A stretch of 64,000 nt of DNA from Blautia sp. GTDB lineage: Bacteria > Bacillota > Clostridia > Lachnospirales > Lachnospiraceae. A program made the translations under genes and the position numbers. The DNA lies in assembly GCA_017463155.1 (NCBI GenBank), contig JAFTPT010000044.1, positions 59,779 through 123,778 on the forward strand, in the 5' to 3' direction. Of this stretch, positions 1 through 8,204 are shown piece after piece. Under the pieces are notes generated by a model. That model was not told the DNA's origin and ran no database searches. It was given only the letters and a program-made list of their open reading frames with translations. Position 1 is the first letter of the stretch. Each line of letters starts with the position of its first letter.

Positions 1-1
1 T

Positions 2-667
2 ACGCTCCAGCGAAATCTTCTGACGGGATACCAGTATGACATCGCGCATTATGCAACGGCCGAAGAGAAGGTCAAGGCCGAAAAATGCTACCTCTCTCTG
101 GCCAGGCAGCTGCTCGACAAGGAGAACCACAAATTTCAGTATAAGGAGATCGAGCACGGAGCCAGGGCACAGAAATACTATTCCAGCGTCGAATGGCTGC
201 TTCGCGCCGATCTGGTCCACCTGTGCCGGCGCGTGACGGATGTCCGGTACGACCTGGATGATTATGCCAGGGAGGATTTTTTCAGGGCCTATACGACGGA
301 TCTGTCGCTCTTGATCGCGATGAAGGACTATTCCCTCAAGCAGCACATCGTAGAGAATACGCTTTCCGGCAATACAAAGGGCGGGCTGTATGAATGTGCG
401 GTCGCGGATGCCCTCTACAAAAAAGGGTATCCCCTTTATTTCTATAAAAATGAGACGACAAGAAGAGAACTGGATTTTCTGATCCAGATAGATGGCCAGG
501 TGGTGCCGATCGAGGTGAAGAGCGGAAACACCCGTGCTGCATCGCTGCAGATGGAGCTCCGGAATCACAAAGATATTTCCTATGGATATAAGTTTGTGGA
601 TGGCAATATCGGAATCAGCGAGGAAGGGATCATTACCCTGCCTTTATATATGGCTGCGTTTATCTGA
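2..667 (+). CDS. ATP-binding protein with DUF4143 C-terminus, 3' part only
   Basis: The reading frame is open from base 2, so the gene begins outside the window. The visible 221 residues lack the AAA Walker motifs, which would lie upstream. The C-terminal part contains a block ending in LDFLIQIDGQVVPIEVKSG, where the spaced D, E and K resemble the restriction-endonuclease-like domain (DUF4143) that follows an AAA domain in a large family of bacterial ATPases of unknown role. The GTG at 233 is an internal codon, not a likely start. The gene ends ten bases before the CIRCE element of clpB and is an independent unit. The family call rests on the C-terminal motif only. Confidence 0.75.
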   Translation, partial: TLQRNLLTGYQYDIAHYATAEEKVKAEKCYLSLARQLLDKENHKFQYKEIEHGARAQKYYSSVEWLLRADLVHLCRRVTDVRYDLDDYAREDFFRAYTTDLSLLIAMKDYSLKQHIVENTLSGNTKGGLYECAVADALYKKGYPLYFYKNETTRRELDFLIQIDGQVVPIEVKSGNTRAASLQMELRNHKDISYGYKFVDGNIGISEEGIITLPLYMAAFI

Positions 668-676
668 TGAAAAATA

Positions 677-703
677 TTAGCACTCACCTATTGACAGTGC
701 TAA
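677..703 (+). promoter_or_regulatory. CIRCE operator (HrcA site) of clpB
   Basis: TTAGCACTC, a nine-base spacer, then CAGTGCTAA. This matches the CIRCE consensus (TTAGCACTC-N9-GAGTGCTAA) at 17 of 18 arm positions. It overlaps the -35 box of the clpB promoter, the usual arrangement for repression by HrcA. HrcA itself is not in the window. Confidence 0.93.
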
Positions 704-719
704 CAAACTATGTTATAGT
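691..719 (+). promoter_or_regulatory. Sigma-A-type promoter of clpB
   Basis: TTGACA at 691-696, a 17-base spacer and TATAGT at 714-719. The -35 hexamer lies inside the CIRCE element, so operator occupancy would block polymerase. An AAAGGAGG ribosome binding site follows at 737-744, eight bases before the clpB ATG. Confidence 0.85.
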
Positions 720-752
720 TGGCGTAGCACAGATACAAAGGAGGAGTGAGCT

Positions 753-3338
753 ATGAATATCAGCAAATTTACGCAGAATTCGATCCAGGCGGTGCAGAAT
801 CTCGAAAAGATCGCCTACGAAAACGGCAATCAGGAGATCGAGCAGGAGCATTTGCTGTATGCGCTTCTTACCCAGGAAAACAGTCTGATCCTCAAATTGA
901 TCGAGAAGATGGAGATAGATACCGGCTACTTTATGAACTCCGTACAGAAGGCCCTGGACGCCCGCGTCAAGGTGTCCGGCGGTGAGCTTCGGTTCGGCCA
1001 GTACCTCAACAAGGCCCTGGTGAGCGCGGAGGACGAGGCCAAGGCCATGGGAGACGAGTACGTCTCCGTGGAGCACCTGTTCCTGTCGATCCTGAAGAAC
1101 CCGAGCCCTTCCATGCAGAAGCTGTTCCGCGAATTCGGGATCACCCGGGAGCGCTTTTTGCAGGCGCTCAGCACGATCCGCGGCAACCAGCGGGTGGTGA
1201 GCGACAATCCGGAAGCCACCTACGATACCCTGACCAAGTACGGCTCGGACCTGGTGGAAAAAGCCCGCAGCCAGAAGCTTGACCCGGTCATCGGCCGGGA
1301 CGCGGAGATCCGCAACATCATAAGGATCCTGTCCCGGAAGACCAAGAACAACCCGGTCCTGATCGGTGAGCCCGGCGTCGGCAAGACGGCTGCCGTCGAG
1401 GGGCTGGCCCAGCGGATCGTCGCGGGCGACGTGCCCGAGACACTGAAGGACAAGAAGATCTTCTCACTGGATATGGGCGCGCTGGTCGCGGGAGCCAAGT
1501 ACAGAGGCGAATTCGAGGAGCGTCTGAAGGCTGTCCTCGAGGAAGTCAAAAAGAGCGAAGGAAACATCATCCTGTTCATCGATGAGCTGCACCTGATCGT
1601 CGGCGCGGGCAAGACCGACGGCGCCATGGACGCCGGCAACATGCTGAAGCCCATGCTGGCCAGGGGCGAGCTTCACTGCATCGGCGCGACCACCCTGGAT
1701 GAGTACCGCAAATACATCGAAAAGGACGCGGCTCTGGAGCGCCGGTTCCAGCCTGTCATGGTGGACGAGCCGACGGTGGAGGATACCATCTCCATTCTCC
1801 GTGGCCTGAAGGAACGCTACGAGGTCTACCACGGCGTCAAGATCACAGACAGCGCCCTCGTGGCGGCGGCGACCCTGTCCCACCGGTACATCACGGACCG
1901 GTTCCTGCCGGACAAGGCCATCGACCTGGTGGACGAGGCCTGCGCTCTCATCAAGACCGAGCTTGATTCCATGCCCACCGAGCTGGACGAGCTGCGGCGC
2001 AGGATCATGCAGATGGAGATCGAGGAGTCGGCCCTCAAAAAGGAGACCGACACCCTCAGCAAGGAACGCCTCGAGACCCTGCAGAAGGAGCTGGCGGAGC
2101 TCCGGGACGAGTTCCAGGGGCAGAAGGCCCAGTGGGACAACGAAAAGCATTCCGTCGAAAAGCTGCAGAAGCTTCGTGAACAGATCGAGGATGTAAACAA
2201 ACAGATCCAGAAAGCCCAGCAGGAATACGATCTTGAGAAGGCCGCCCAGCTGCAGTACGGCGAGCTGCCAAAGCTGCAGGCCATGCTGGAAACCGAGGAG
2301 AAGAGCGCGAAGGAAAGCGACCACCGCCTGGTCCATGAGGCCGTCACGGACGACGAGATCGCCCGGATCATCTCCCGCTGGACGGGCATTCCGGTGGCCA
2401 GGCTGACCGAGGGCGAAAGGACCAAGCTCCTGCACCTGGAGGACGAGCTGCACAAGCGGGTCATCGGCCAGGACGAGGGCGTCCGGCTCGTCTCCGACGC
2501 GATCCTTCGGTCCAAGGCCGGCATCAAGGATCCCGGCAAGCCCATCGGATCGTTCCTGTTCCTGGGACCGACCGGCGTCGGCAAGACTGAGCTCGCCAAG
2601 ACCCTGGCCCAGACCCTGTTCGACGACGAGCAGAACATGGTCCGGATCGACATGAGCGAATACATGGAAAAATATTCCGTCTCCCGTCTGATCGGAGCGC
2701 CTCCGGGATACGTGGGCTACGAGGAGGGCGGCCAACTGACGGAGGCCGTACGCAGAAAGCCCTACAGCGTGGTGCTCTTCGACGAGATCGAAAAGGCCCA
2801 CCCGGACGTCTTCAACGTGCTGCTGCAGGTGCTGGACGACGGCCGGATCACGGATTCCCAGGGACGGACCGTGGACTTCAAGAACACGATCCTGATCATG
2901 ACCTCCAACATCGGATCGCCGTACCTGCTGGACGGCATCGATGACGAAGGCAATATCCGGCCGGAGGCGGAGAAGCAGGTCATGGACGATCTGCGGGCCC
3001 ATTTCAGACCGGAATTCCTGAACCGCCTGGACGAAATTATCCTGTTCAAGCCCTTGACAAAAGACAACATTGGTAAGATAGTAGACCTGATGGTCGGTGA
3101 ACTGGACAGAAGGCTTTCGGACCAGGAGCTTCATCTCGCATTGTCGGAGGCCGCCCGGGCGCACGTGATCGAGGAGGGGTACGACCCCGTCTACGGTGCG
3201 CGTCCGCTGAAGCGGTACCTGCAGAAGTACGTCGAGACCCTGACAGCCAGGAAGATCCTCTCGGGCGTCGTGCACGAGGGAGATACCCTGGTGCTCGACT
3301 GGGACGGCAGCTCCTTTGTGGTAAAGGTTGAACCATAA
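753..3338 (+). CDS. clpB: ATP-dependent disaggregase ClpB
   Basis: Hsp100 chaperone that works with DnaK to pull apart heat-aggregated proteins in the cytosol. At 861 residues it has the usual ClpB length. It has an N-terminal Clp_N repeat domain (about 1-145), a first AAA+ module with Walker A GEPGVGKT (205-212), a long charged middle coiled coil (about 410-530) and a second AAA+ module with Walker A GPTGVGKT (605-612). The coiled coil separates it from ClpC and ClpA, which lack a middle domain this long. The start follows an AAAGGAGG site at good spacing. CIRCE control upstream implies heat-shock induction through HrcA. It is followed by the small DUF4250 gene. Confidence 0.97.
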   Translation: MNISKFTQNSIQAVQNLEKIAYENGNQEIEQEHLLYALLTQENSLILKLIEKMEIDTGYFMNSVQKALDARVKVSGGELRFGQYLNKALVSAEDEAKAMGDEYVSVEHLFLSILKNPSPSMQKLFREFGITRERFLQALSTIRGNQRVVSDNPEATYDTLTKYGSDLVEKARSQKLDPVIGRDAEIRNIIRILSRKTKNNPVLIGEPGVGKTAAVEGLAQRIVAGDVPETLKDKKIFSLDMGALVAGAKYRGEFEERLKAVLEEVKKSEGNIILFIDELHLIVGAGKTDGAMDAGNMLKPMLARGELHCIGATTLDEYRKYIEKDAALERRFQPVMVDEPTVEDTISILRGLKERYEVYHGVKITDSALVAAATLSHRYITDRFLPDKAIDLVDEACALIKTELDSMPTELDELRRRIMQMEIEESALKKETDTLSKERLETLQKELAELRDEFQGQKAQWDNEKHSVEKLQKLREQIEDVNKQIQKAQQEYDLEKAAQLQYGELPKLQAMLETEEKSAKESDHRLVHEAVTDDEIARIISRWTGIPVARLTEGERTKLLHLEDELHKRVIGQDEGVRLVSDAILRSKAGIKDPGKPIGSFLFLGPTGVGKTELAKTLAQTLFDDEQNMVRIDMSEYMEKYSVSRLIGAPPGYVGYEEGGQLTEAVRRKPYSVVLFDEIEKAHPDVFNVLLQVLDDGRITDSQGRTVDFKNTILIMTSNIGSPYLLDGIDDEGNIRPEAEKQVMDDLRAHFRPEFLNRLDEIILFKPLTKDNIGKIVDLMVGELDRRLSDQELHLALSEAARAHVIEEGYDPVYGARPLKRYLQKYVETLTARKILSGVVHEGDTLVLDWDGSSFVVKVEP

Positions 3339-3387
3339 CACCGGCCTGTGAGAAAGGACGATTCTGTCAGGAAGAGGTGCGGACCTT

Positions 3388-3561
3388 ATGATACCCAAGG
3401 ACCCCGTAATCCTTTTAAGCTATGTCAATACACAGCTGCGGGATTACTATGAATCGCTGGAGGCACTGTGTACCTGCCGGGGACTCAAGAAAAAGGAACT
3501 GGTGGAAAAGATGGACTCCATCGATTACCACTACGACGAGAAGACGAATCAGTTTATCTGA
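3388..3561 (+). CDS. DUF4250 family small protein
   Basis: A 57-residue reading frame starting MIPKDPVILLSYVNTQLRDY, with AGGAAGAGG about ten bases upstream. The conserved opening (PxDPVILLSxVNTxLRD), the central two-turn helix region and the closing NQF-hydrophobic tail match DUF4250, a short protein common in Clostridia and without known function. The leucine-rich middle resembles a small helix-turn-helix fold, which is inference. It lies 49 bases after clpB, so it may be cotranscribed from the CIRCE promoter. It overlaps longer but non-coding frames on the same strand. Confidence 0.85.
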   Translation: MIPKDPVILLSYVNTQLRDYYESLEALCTCRGLKKKELVEKMDSIDYHYDEKTNQFI

Positions 3562-3602
3562 GGGGGGCTCAGACTCCTTGCGAGGGGGCCTCGCGCTCCT
3601 TT

Positions 3603-3652
3603 TCCGGGGAGGGAAGCGCTCGGAGTTGCGAAGCCCGCTTTCCCTCCCCGGA
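3603..3652. repeat. GC-rich inverted repeat after DUF4250
   Basis: The 16-base left arm at 3603-3618 (TCCGGGGAGGGAAGCG) pairs with 3636-3652, with one bulged T. No T-run follows, so this is not a classical terminator. It sits beside the 24-base dispersed repeats and may belong to the same repetitive DNA. Confidence 0.6.
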
Positions 3653-3676
3653 CCCCTCCCTTCCGGGCACGCCGCC

Positions 3677-3700
3677 GAACGCGGGGACGGTTCTTCGTTC
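3677..3700 (-). repeat. 24-base dispersed repeat, copy 1 (inverted)
   Basis: Reverse complement of the unit GAACGNNGAACC-(A/G)-TCCCCGCGTTC that recurs at 3769-3792 and 4651-4674. Copies 1 and 2 flank the terminator at 3705-3750 in opposite orientations. Confidence 0.75.
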
Positions 3701-3704
3701 GGAA

Positions 3705-3750
3705 AACCATGTAGGAACACTGTTTGGGTGTTTCTGCGTGGTTTTTTTTT
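3705..3750 (+). terminator. Rho-independent terminator of clpB-DUF4250
   Basis: The 16-base arms at 3705-3720 and 3728-3743 pair fully as RNA with three G-U wobbles. The loop is seven bases and a run of nine T's follows (3742-3750). Confidence 0.85.
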
Positions 3751-3768
3751 CATGGAACGGGGGACGCG

Positions 3769-3792
3769 GAACGTAGAACCATCCCCGCGTTC
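3769..3792 (+). repeat. 24-base dispersed repeat, copy 2
   Basis: Same unit as 4651-4674, with differences at two positions (GAACGTAGAACCATCCCCGC then GTTC). Small intergenic repeats of this type are scattered in Clostridia genomes; that part is general knowledge. Confidence 0.75.
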
Positions 3793-3805
3793 TCACCCGT
3801 TCTGC

Positions 3806-3834
3806 TTGCCTTCAAGTGTCGGATGGGCTATAAT
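3806..3834 (+). promoter_or_regulatory. Promoter of the FN3 protein gene
   Basis: TTGCCT at 3806-3811, a 17-base spacer and a perfect TATAAT at 3829-3834. This leaves a 5' untranslated region of about 80 bases before the start at 3919. Confidence 0.7.
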
Positions 3835-3918
3835 TATGATAGAGAAAATCAGATGCTGCGAAAGAGTGTTTGTTTTTGACATGGAGCGTTTTGTTCCGAT
3901 GAAGAGGGAGGAATGGAG

Positions 3919-4626
3919 ATGCTTTATCAGAATGAGAGTACAATGAGGGTATGGCCGGTGATCCGGAGGGCGGTTTTGTTTGTGATGCTGGCGGCGGTGC
4001 TGCTGGTCTTTGGCGGAGCCAGAAGTGTACGGGCCGTTGATTTTGGCCGGAGCGGGAGTGTCAAGGTTGGCACGCCGGTGCTTTCCAAGGTGGAAAATAC
4101 ATCCGCAGGGATCAAATTCACGTGGAAAAAGGCTTCCAGGGCCAAAGGCTACCAGATCTACCGGAAAACGGGAGATGGCGCCTGGACGAAGATCGCGACC
4201 GTGAAGGGTGCATCCAAAACGAGCTATACGGATAAAAAGGCCGCCGATGGCAGTCTGTACACCTATACGGTCCGCGGTTACAACGGCAAATCGCTGAGCG
4301 CGATGTACAAGACCGGCAAAAAAGTGATACGGATCGTGGCGCCAAAGCTTGAGAGTGTCACCAGCCAGAATTCCGGCAACGCCACTGTCAGGTGGAGCGG
4401 GAAGAGCATGATCGACAAGGTACAGATCCAGTTTGCCCGCAAGTCTTCTTTCGCGAAGGCGACCACCTATACGCTGAATATGGGCGTGTATGGTTCCTTG
4501 AACTTCACCACGTTCCTGACACCTGGCGCCAGCTACTGGTTCAAGGTCCGGACATCGTATGAAAGCGGAAGCGTCAGGTCATACAGTGCCTGGAGCAATG
4601 TCAAAAAAGTGAAGATCAAAAAATAA
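3919..4626 (+). CDS. Secreted fibronectin type III protein
   Basis: About 235 residues. The N-terminus is a signal peptide: RR at the start of a hydrophobic run (LFVMLAAVLLVFGG), then a likely cleavage after ARSVRA. Two FN3-like beta-sandwich units follow. The first carries the SAGIKFTWKKASRAKGYQIYRK pattern, split here at W and Y positions typical of FN3; the second ends in SYWFKVRTSYESG and YSAWS. The tail is lysine-rich. Such domains mediate wall or carbohydrate contact in Clostridia; its partner is unknown. The start at 3919 is preferred over 3913 because GGGAGG (3906-3911) lies seven bases upstream of it but only one base from 3913. Confidence 0.8.
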   Translation: MLYQNESTMRVWPVIRRAVLFVMLAAVLLVFGGARSVRAVDFGRSGSVKVGTPVLSKVENTSAGIKFTWKKASRAKGYQIYRKTGDGAWTKIATVKGASKTSYTDKKAADGSLYTYTVRGYNGKSLSAMYKTGKKVIRIVAPKLESVTSQNSGNATVRWSGKSMIDKVQIQFARKSSFAKATTYTLNMGVYGSLNFTTFLTPGASYWFKVRTSYESGSVRSYSAWSNVKKVKIKK

Positions 4627-4650
4627 AACCTTGAGGGACGGGGACCACCG

Positions 4651-4674
4651 GAACGGAGAACCGTCCCCGCGTTC
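4651..4674 (+). repeat. 24-base dispersed repeat, copy 3
   Basis: GAACGGAGAACCGTCCCCGC followed by GTTC. It ends three bases before the first codon that matches VapC-like proteins, so it marks the break of the truncated vapC. Confidence 0.75.
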
Positions 4675-4677
4675 GAT

Positions 4678-5031
4678 AAGCCTGAGAGAGTATTCATGAA
4701 GCTGCAGGAAGTTGATCCCAAAGATGTATGTGTCTCTTCTGTTACGTATGCGGAGCTTGTGCACGGTGTGGAAAAAAGCGCGGCAGTGGAAAAGAACAGA
4801 CTGGCATTGACCATGCTTCTGGCAAATATCGAGATATTGGATTTTGATATGCATGCTGCCGAGCACTATGGAAAGATCAGAGCTGATCTGGAAAAAAAAG
4901 GGACTCCGATTGGTCTGCTTGATATGATGATTGCCGGTCATGCACAGTCGCTGGGTTATACCGTAATCACGAACAATGTCAAAGAGTTCTCGAGAGTCAG
5001 AAACCTGAAAATTGAGAACTGGGCGACATAA
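4678..5031 (+). pseudogene. VapC-type PIN ribonuclease toxin, 5'-truncated
   Basis: The in-frame sequence KPERVFMKLQEVDPKDVCVS continues into SSVTYAELVHGVEKS and GLLDMMIAGHA, which are the central and C-terminal PIN motifs of VapC toxins (single-protein tRNA or mRNA ribonucleases). The usual start, MxxLDTNxxxY, which carries the first catalytic Asp, is absent: upstream of KPE the frame runs into the 24-base repeat and then a stop. The only start left is the internal ATG at 4696, giving 111 residues against about 130 for the family. No antitoxin gene is next to it. It is probably inactive; the acidic residues at the later motifs are intact. Confidence 0.8.
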
Positions 5032-5039
5032 CAATATGA

Positions 5040-5068
5040 TTGACAACCTGCTCTATTACAGGTAAAAT
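5040..5068 (+). promoter_or_regulatory. Promoter of the lipoprotein gene
   Basis: TTGACA at 5040-5045, a 17-base spacer and TAAAAT at 5063-5068. The transcript would start near 5075, with a GGAGGAGG site at 5096-5103 before the ATG at 5109. Confidence 0.85.
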
Positions 5069-5108
5069 ATACTCTGTATAGTCGATTGAACGACTGGAGG
5101 AGGATGTC

Positions 5109-6098
5109 ATGAATAATAAAACAAGATTAGCGGTTATGACTGCCATCGGGGCGGCGGCCTGTATCCTGTCCGCGTGCAGCTTTGGCGGCAAAAAACCTGC
5201 GGAGCAGGTGATCGTGGAAGAGACTCCCACGCCGGAGCCCACGGCCACGCCGGAGCCGACTCCGACGATCGCGCCTGACGCGCAGAGCACGACCTACACA
5301 TCCAAGGACAAGCTGATCTCCATCGATCTGCCGGATGCCACGTGGGCCAACAAGGCGGACCAGCCGGATATGGTCAGTTTTGAAGCACCGGATGACGGTA
5401 AGATCCTGATCACGCATGTGTCCGGGACCGACCTGGAGGCGACGGTCCTTCCGGACTCCGAGGACATGGCCAATTCGCTGGAGAAGGCCAGCGGATATGT
5501 CGACGGAACGGATTACACCCTGAGCAATTACAGCCTCACCGAGGGCGACAGCACCGTGATCACTTACAATGTAAAGTATATGAACACGGACAAGAGTGAA
5601 GGCGTCGTGGAGACCATCAACAAGGTCTTCTTCAACGACGAGGAATATTTCAGTATCGTAGCTTCCCTCAAGAAGGATGACGAGGAGCTCCGCACCAAGA
5701 TCCTGGATTCCCTGGCGAGCCTCAAGATCGTCGGCAAATCCAGCCTTAAGGATATCGTGGAAGCGACCCTTTCCCAGGCACCGGCCGAGACGCCGGCAGC
5801 CGGAGACGCATCCGATACGGAGGCGACGGGCGGTGAGATCGGCGAATCCATGCGGAACAATTACACCGACGAGCAGCTGGCCGATACCTCCCAGACCCGG
5901 ACGATCTACCGCAACTCCGACGGTAAGGCCCTGGTCATCGTTCCCAAGGATGACGAAGGAAACTGGACGGATGAAGCCGGCAACACCTACCATTTCACCG
6001 GTGACAGCGACGTCTACGACCAGAATGACGTGGACTTCTACTATCACGGCGAGGCGGGCGACGTCTACTTTATGCCGGTTGAGTCCTCTGAGGAATAA
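5109..6098 (+). CDS. Lipoprotein with Pro-Thr linker, function unknown
   Basis: 329 residues. A hydrophobic signal ends in the lipobox LSAC, with Cys22 as the lipidation site, so the protein is anchored to the outer face of the membrane. A PTPEPTATPEPTP linker (about residues 40-52) would span the cell wall. The following domain (about 58-205) has the alternating pattern of a PsbP/LpqN-like or DcrB-like fold: short beta strands with a VVETINKVFFNDEEYFSIVASL segment. An acidic C-terminal region follows. No catalytic motif is visible. It has its own promoter and a terminator 88 bases downstream, so it is monocistronic. Confidence 0.8.
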   Translation: MNNKTRLAVMTAIGAAACILSACSFGGKKPAEQVIVEETPTPEPTATPEPTPTIAPDAQSTTYTSKDKLISIDLPDATWANKADQPDMVSFEAPDDGKILITHVSGTDLEATVLPDSEDMANSLEKASGYVDGTDYTLSNYSLTEGDSTVITYNVKYMNTDKSEGVVETINKVFFNDEEYFSIVASLKKDDEELRTKILDSLASLKIVGKSSLKDIVEATLSQAPAETPAAGDASDTEATGGEIGESMRNNYTDEQLADTSQTRTIYRNSDGKALVIVPKDDEGNWTDEAGNTYHFTGDSDVYDQNDVDFYYHGEAGDVYFMPVESSEE

Positions 6099-6186
6099 CA
6101 GGCCGGGCCGCCCTGATTGCGGGAACAAGAAGCAAAAAAGCAGCCCGCAGGCGGCGGTGTAAAAAGAATCAATAAATCAGCAGAAA

Positions 6187-6227
6187 AAAAGAGGTTGTTG
6201 CCTGGTTCAGTTGCAACAGCCTCTTTT
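6187..6227 (+). terminator. Terminator after the lipoprotein gene
   Basis: The 15-base arms 6187-6201 and 6213-6227 pair with one G-U wobble. The arms are A-rich and T-rich at their outer ends (AAAAGAGG / CCTCTTTT) and the loop is eleven bases. Confidence 0.8.
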
Positions 6228-6274
6228 CGAAGTAAGGCAAAAGAGCTTCATCATGAACAAAAGGGCATGGCGAA

Positions 6275-7075
6275 GTGGAAAGGATGGTACCGGATTTGGA
6301 AGCATACGAAGGACTTGCCAGAGTCTATGACCTGTTCCAGGACAACGTGGATTACGAATCGTGGTGCACATATCTGACGGAGCTCCTTCGGGAGGAAGGC
6401 ATCGAGGACGGTCTGGTCCTGGATCTTGGCTGCGGCACGGGCACCATGACCGGGCTTCTGGCGCGCGCCGGCTACGATATGATCGGCGTGGACCATTCGG
6501 AGGAGATGCTGCAGGAGGCTTTTTCCAAAAAACAGGAGTCGGGGCTCGACATCCTGTACCTGCTCCAGGACATGGAGGGCTTTGAGCTCTACGGCACCGT
6601 GCGGGCCGTGGTGAGCGTCTGCGACAGTCTGAACTATGTGACGGAGGAAGAGGGCCTTCGGCAGGTGTTCCGCCTGGTCAACAACTACCTGGATCCCGGC
6701 GGCCTCTTTATCTTTGACATGAACATGCCCTGCAAGTATGAGCAGATCGGCAGCCGCACCATCGCGGAGGACCGAGAGGAGGCAAGCTTTATCTGGGAGA
6801 ACACCTACGATCCGGAGGAGCAGATCAACGAGTATGCCCTCGCCCTGTTCGTGCCCAGGGAGGACGGCCTCTACGAGCGGCTCGAGGAATACCATTACCA
6901 GAAGGCGTATCCGGCGGAAAAAGTGACGCAGCTTCTGACCGAAGCCGGGCTTACGGTCGAGGCGGTCTACGACGCCTACACGCGTGATCCGGCAAGACCG
7001 GATTCCGGACGTCTCACATTCATCGCCCGGGAGAAGGGCAAATCCCTTCCCGGATCAAAACCGGCAGAAGAATAA
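6275..7075 (+). CDS. Class I SAM-dependent methyltransferase
   Basis: 266 residues from a GTG start with AAGGG nine bases upstream; an ATG at 6284 is the alternative. Motif I is LVLDLGCGTGTMTGLLA (about 47-63), motif II is IGVDHSEEML, and a DSLNYV segment follows at the motif IV position. This is the Rossmann methyltransferase pattern with a small-molecule-type fold. The substrate cannot be read from sequence. Similar genes often sit next to hslO in Lachnospiraceae, and here hslO follows 148 bases later. The C-terminus has a typical (R)LTFIAREK strand. Confidence 0.88.
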   Translation: MERMVPDLEAYEGLARVYDLFQDNVDYESWCTYLTELLREEGIEDGLVLDLGCGTGTMTGLLARAGYDMIGVDHSEEMLQEAFSKKQESGLDILYLLQDMEGFELYGTVRAVVSVCDSLNYVTEEEGLRQVFRLVNNYLDPGGLFIFDMNMPCKYEQIGSRTIAEDREEASFIWENTYDPEEQINEYALALFVPREDGLYERLEEYHYQKAYPAEKVTQLLTEAGLTVEAVYDAYTRDPARPDSGRLTFIAREKGKSLPGSKPAEE

Positions 7076-7093
7076 ATAACCGGCAGAAGAGCA

Positions 7094-7207
7094 AACACCG
7101 CCGGAGCCATCGACAGACCCTTCCGGCATGAAGAGTATAGAAAGAAAAACAACACCGCCGGAACCATCGATAAACACTTCCGGTGTGAAGATCATAGAGA
7201 AGAGGAG
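7094..7207 (+). repeat. Tandem imperfect 57-base direct repeat
   Basis: Two adjacent units, 7094-7150 and 7151-7207, both open with AACACCGCCGGA and include CCATCGA and TTCCGG. Each can fold a short GCCGGA/TCCGG-type hairpin. They fill the gap before hslO. A regulatory role is possible but unproven. Confidence 0.7.
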
Positions 7208-7223
7208 CAGGAGGATACGTATC

Positions 7224-8105
7224 ATGAGTGACTATATCGTACGGGCCATGGCCGGCAGGCAGCAGATCCGCGCCTTCGCGGCGGTGACGGAGCAGACGGT
7301 GGAGACGGCCCGGCAGCATCACAATACCAGCCCGGTGGCCACGGCCGCCCTGGGAAGGCTTCTGACCGCCGGCGCCATGATGGGCGTCATGATGAAGGGC
7401 GAGAAGGATATCCTGACGATCCAGATCCGGGGCGACGGCCCCATCGAGGGGATCACCGTGACCGCGGATTCCAAAGGACGCGTCAAGGGCTACGTCGGCA
7501 ACCCGGGCGTCATGCTTCCGCCATCACCCAAAGGAAAGCTGGACGTGGGCGGCGCCCTCGGAAACGGCTTTTTGCAGGTCATCAAGGACATGGGCTTAAA
7601 AGAGCCCTACATCGGCGAGGTCGACCTGCAGACCGGCGAGATCGGTGATGACCTGACCTACTATTTTGTGACCAGCGAACAGGTCCCCTCGGCCGTCGGC
7701 CTGGGCGTCCTGATGAACAAGAACAATACCGTGCGCCGTGCGGGCGGCTTTATCGTGCAGCTGATGCCCTTCGCCGAGGAGGAGACCATCAGCCGGCTCG
7801 AGGAGAACATCAGCCGCATCACCTCGGTGACGAGCCTTCTCACGGAGGACGACACACCGGAGGGGCTTCTGAACCGGGTATTGGAGGGCTTTGACATCGA
7901 GATCTCCGACCGGATCCCGACGGAATTCTACTGCAACTGCAGCAAGGAGCGGGTCGAAAAGGCGCTGATCAGCATCGGCCGCAAGGACCTGAACGAGATG
8001 ATCCAGGACGGGAAGGACGTGGAGCTGAACTGCCATTTCTGCAATACCAGCTACACCTTTACCGTAGAGGAACTGAAGGAAATCCTCCAAAAATGCAAGA
8101 AATAA
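7224..8105 (+). CDS. hslO: Redox-regulated chaperone Hsp33
   Basis: Cytosolic holdase that is switched on by oxidation of a zinc centre and protects unfolding proteins. 293 residues, normal for the family. The start MSDYIVRAMAG fits the conserved N-terminus and has AGGAGG at 7209-7214, nine bases upstream; a longer frame begins at 7128 but runs through the tandem repeat. The zinc-binding cysteines are all present: C237-x-C239 and C270-x-x-C273. The N-terminal domain shows the HHNTSPVATAALGR helix. The gene lies between a methyltransferase and nadE, all on the plus strand. Confidence 0.96.
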   Translation: MSDYIVRAMAGRQQIRAFAAVTEQTVETARQHHNTSPVATAALGRLLTAGAMMGVMMKGEKDILTIQIRGDGPIEGITVTADSKGRVKGYVGNPGVMLPPSPKGKLDVGGALGNGFLQVIKDMGLKEPYIGEVDLQTGEIGDDLTYYFVTSEQVPSAVGLGVLMNKNNTVRRAGGFIVQLMPFAEEETISRLEENISRITSVTSLLTEDDTPEGLLNRVLEGFDIEISDRIPTEFYCNCSKERVEKALISIGRKDLNEMIQDGKDVELNCHFCNTSYTFTVEELKEILQKCKK

Positions 8106-8204
8106 CGCGGATGGAGAAGAAATACGCGAACTGATCCGAAGGAAACGCCTTCAATGCAAATATCCGGTTTTCCTGAAAAGAAAACCATGAACAGGGAGGA
8201 AGAG

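Noticed and set aside
1464-3398. Very long minus-strand open frame opposite clpB
   Set aside because: It is a mirror of a GC-rich plus-strand gene, has no ribosome binding site or family match, and clpB is certain.
3603-3652. Inverted repeat as a terminator
   Set aside because: No T-run follows; a better terminator lies at 3705-3750.
3422-3946. 174-codon plus-strand frame between DUF4250 and the FN3 gene
   Set aside because: It crosses the terminator and the repeats, and the overlapping DUF4250 frame fits a known family.
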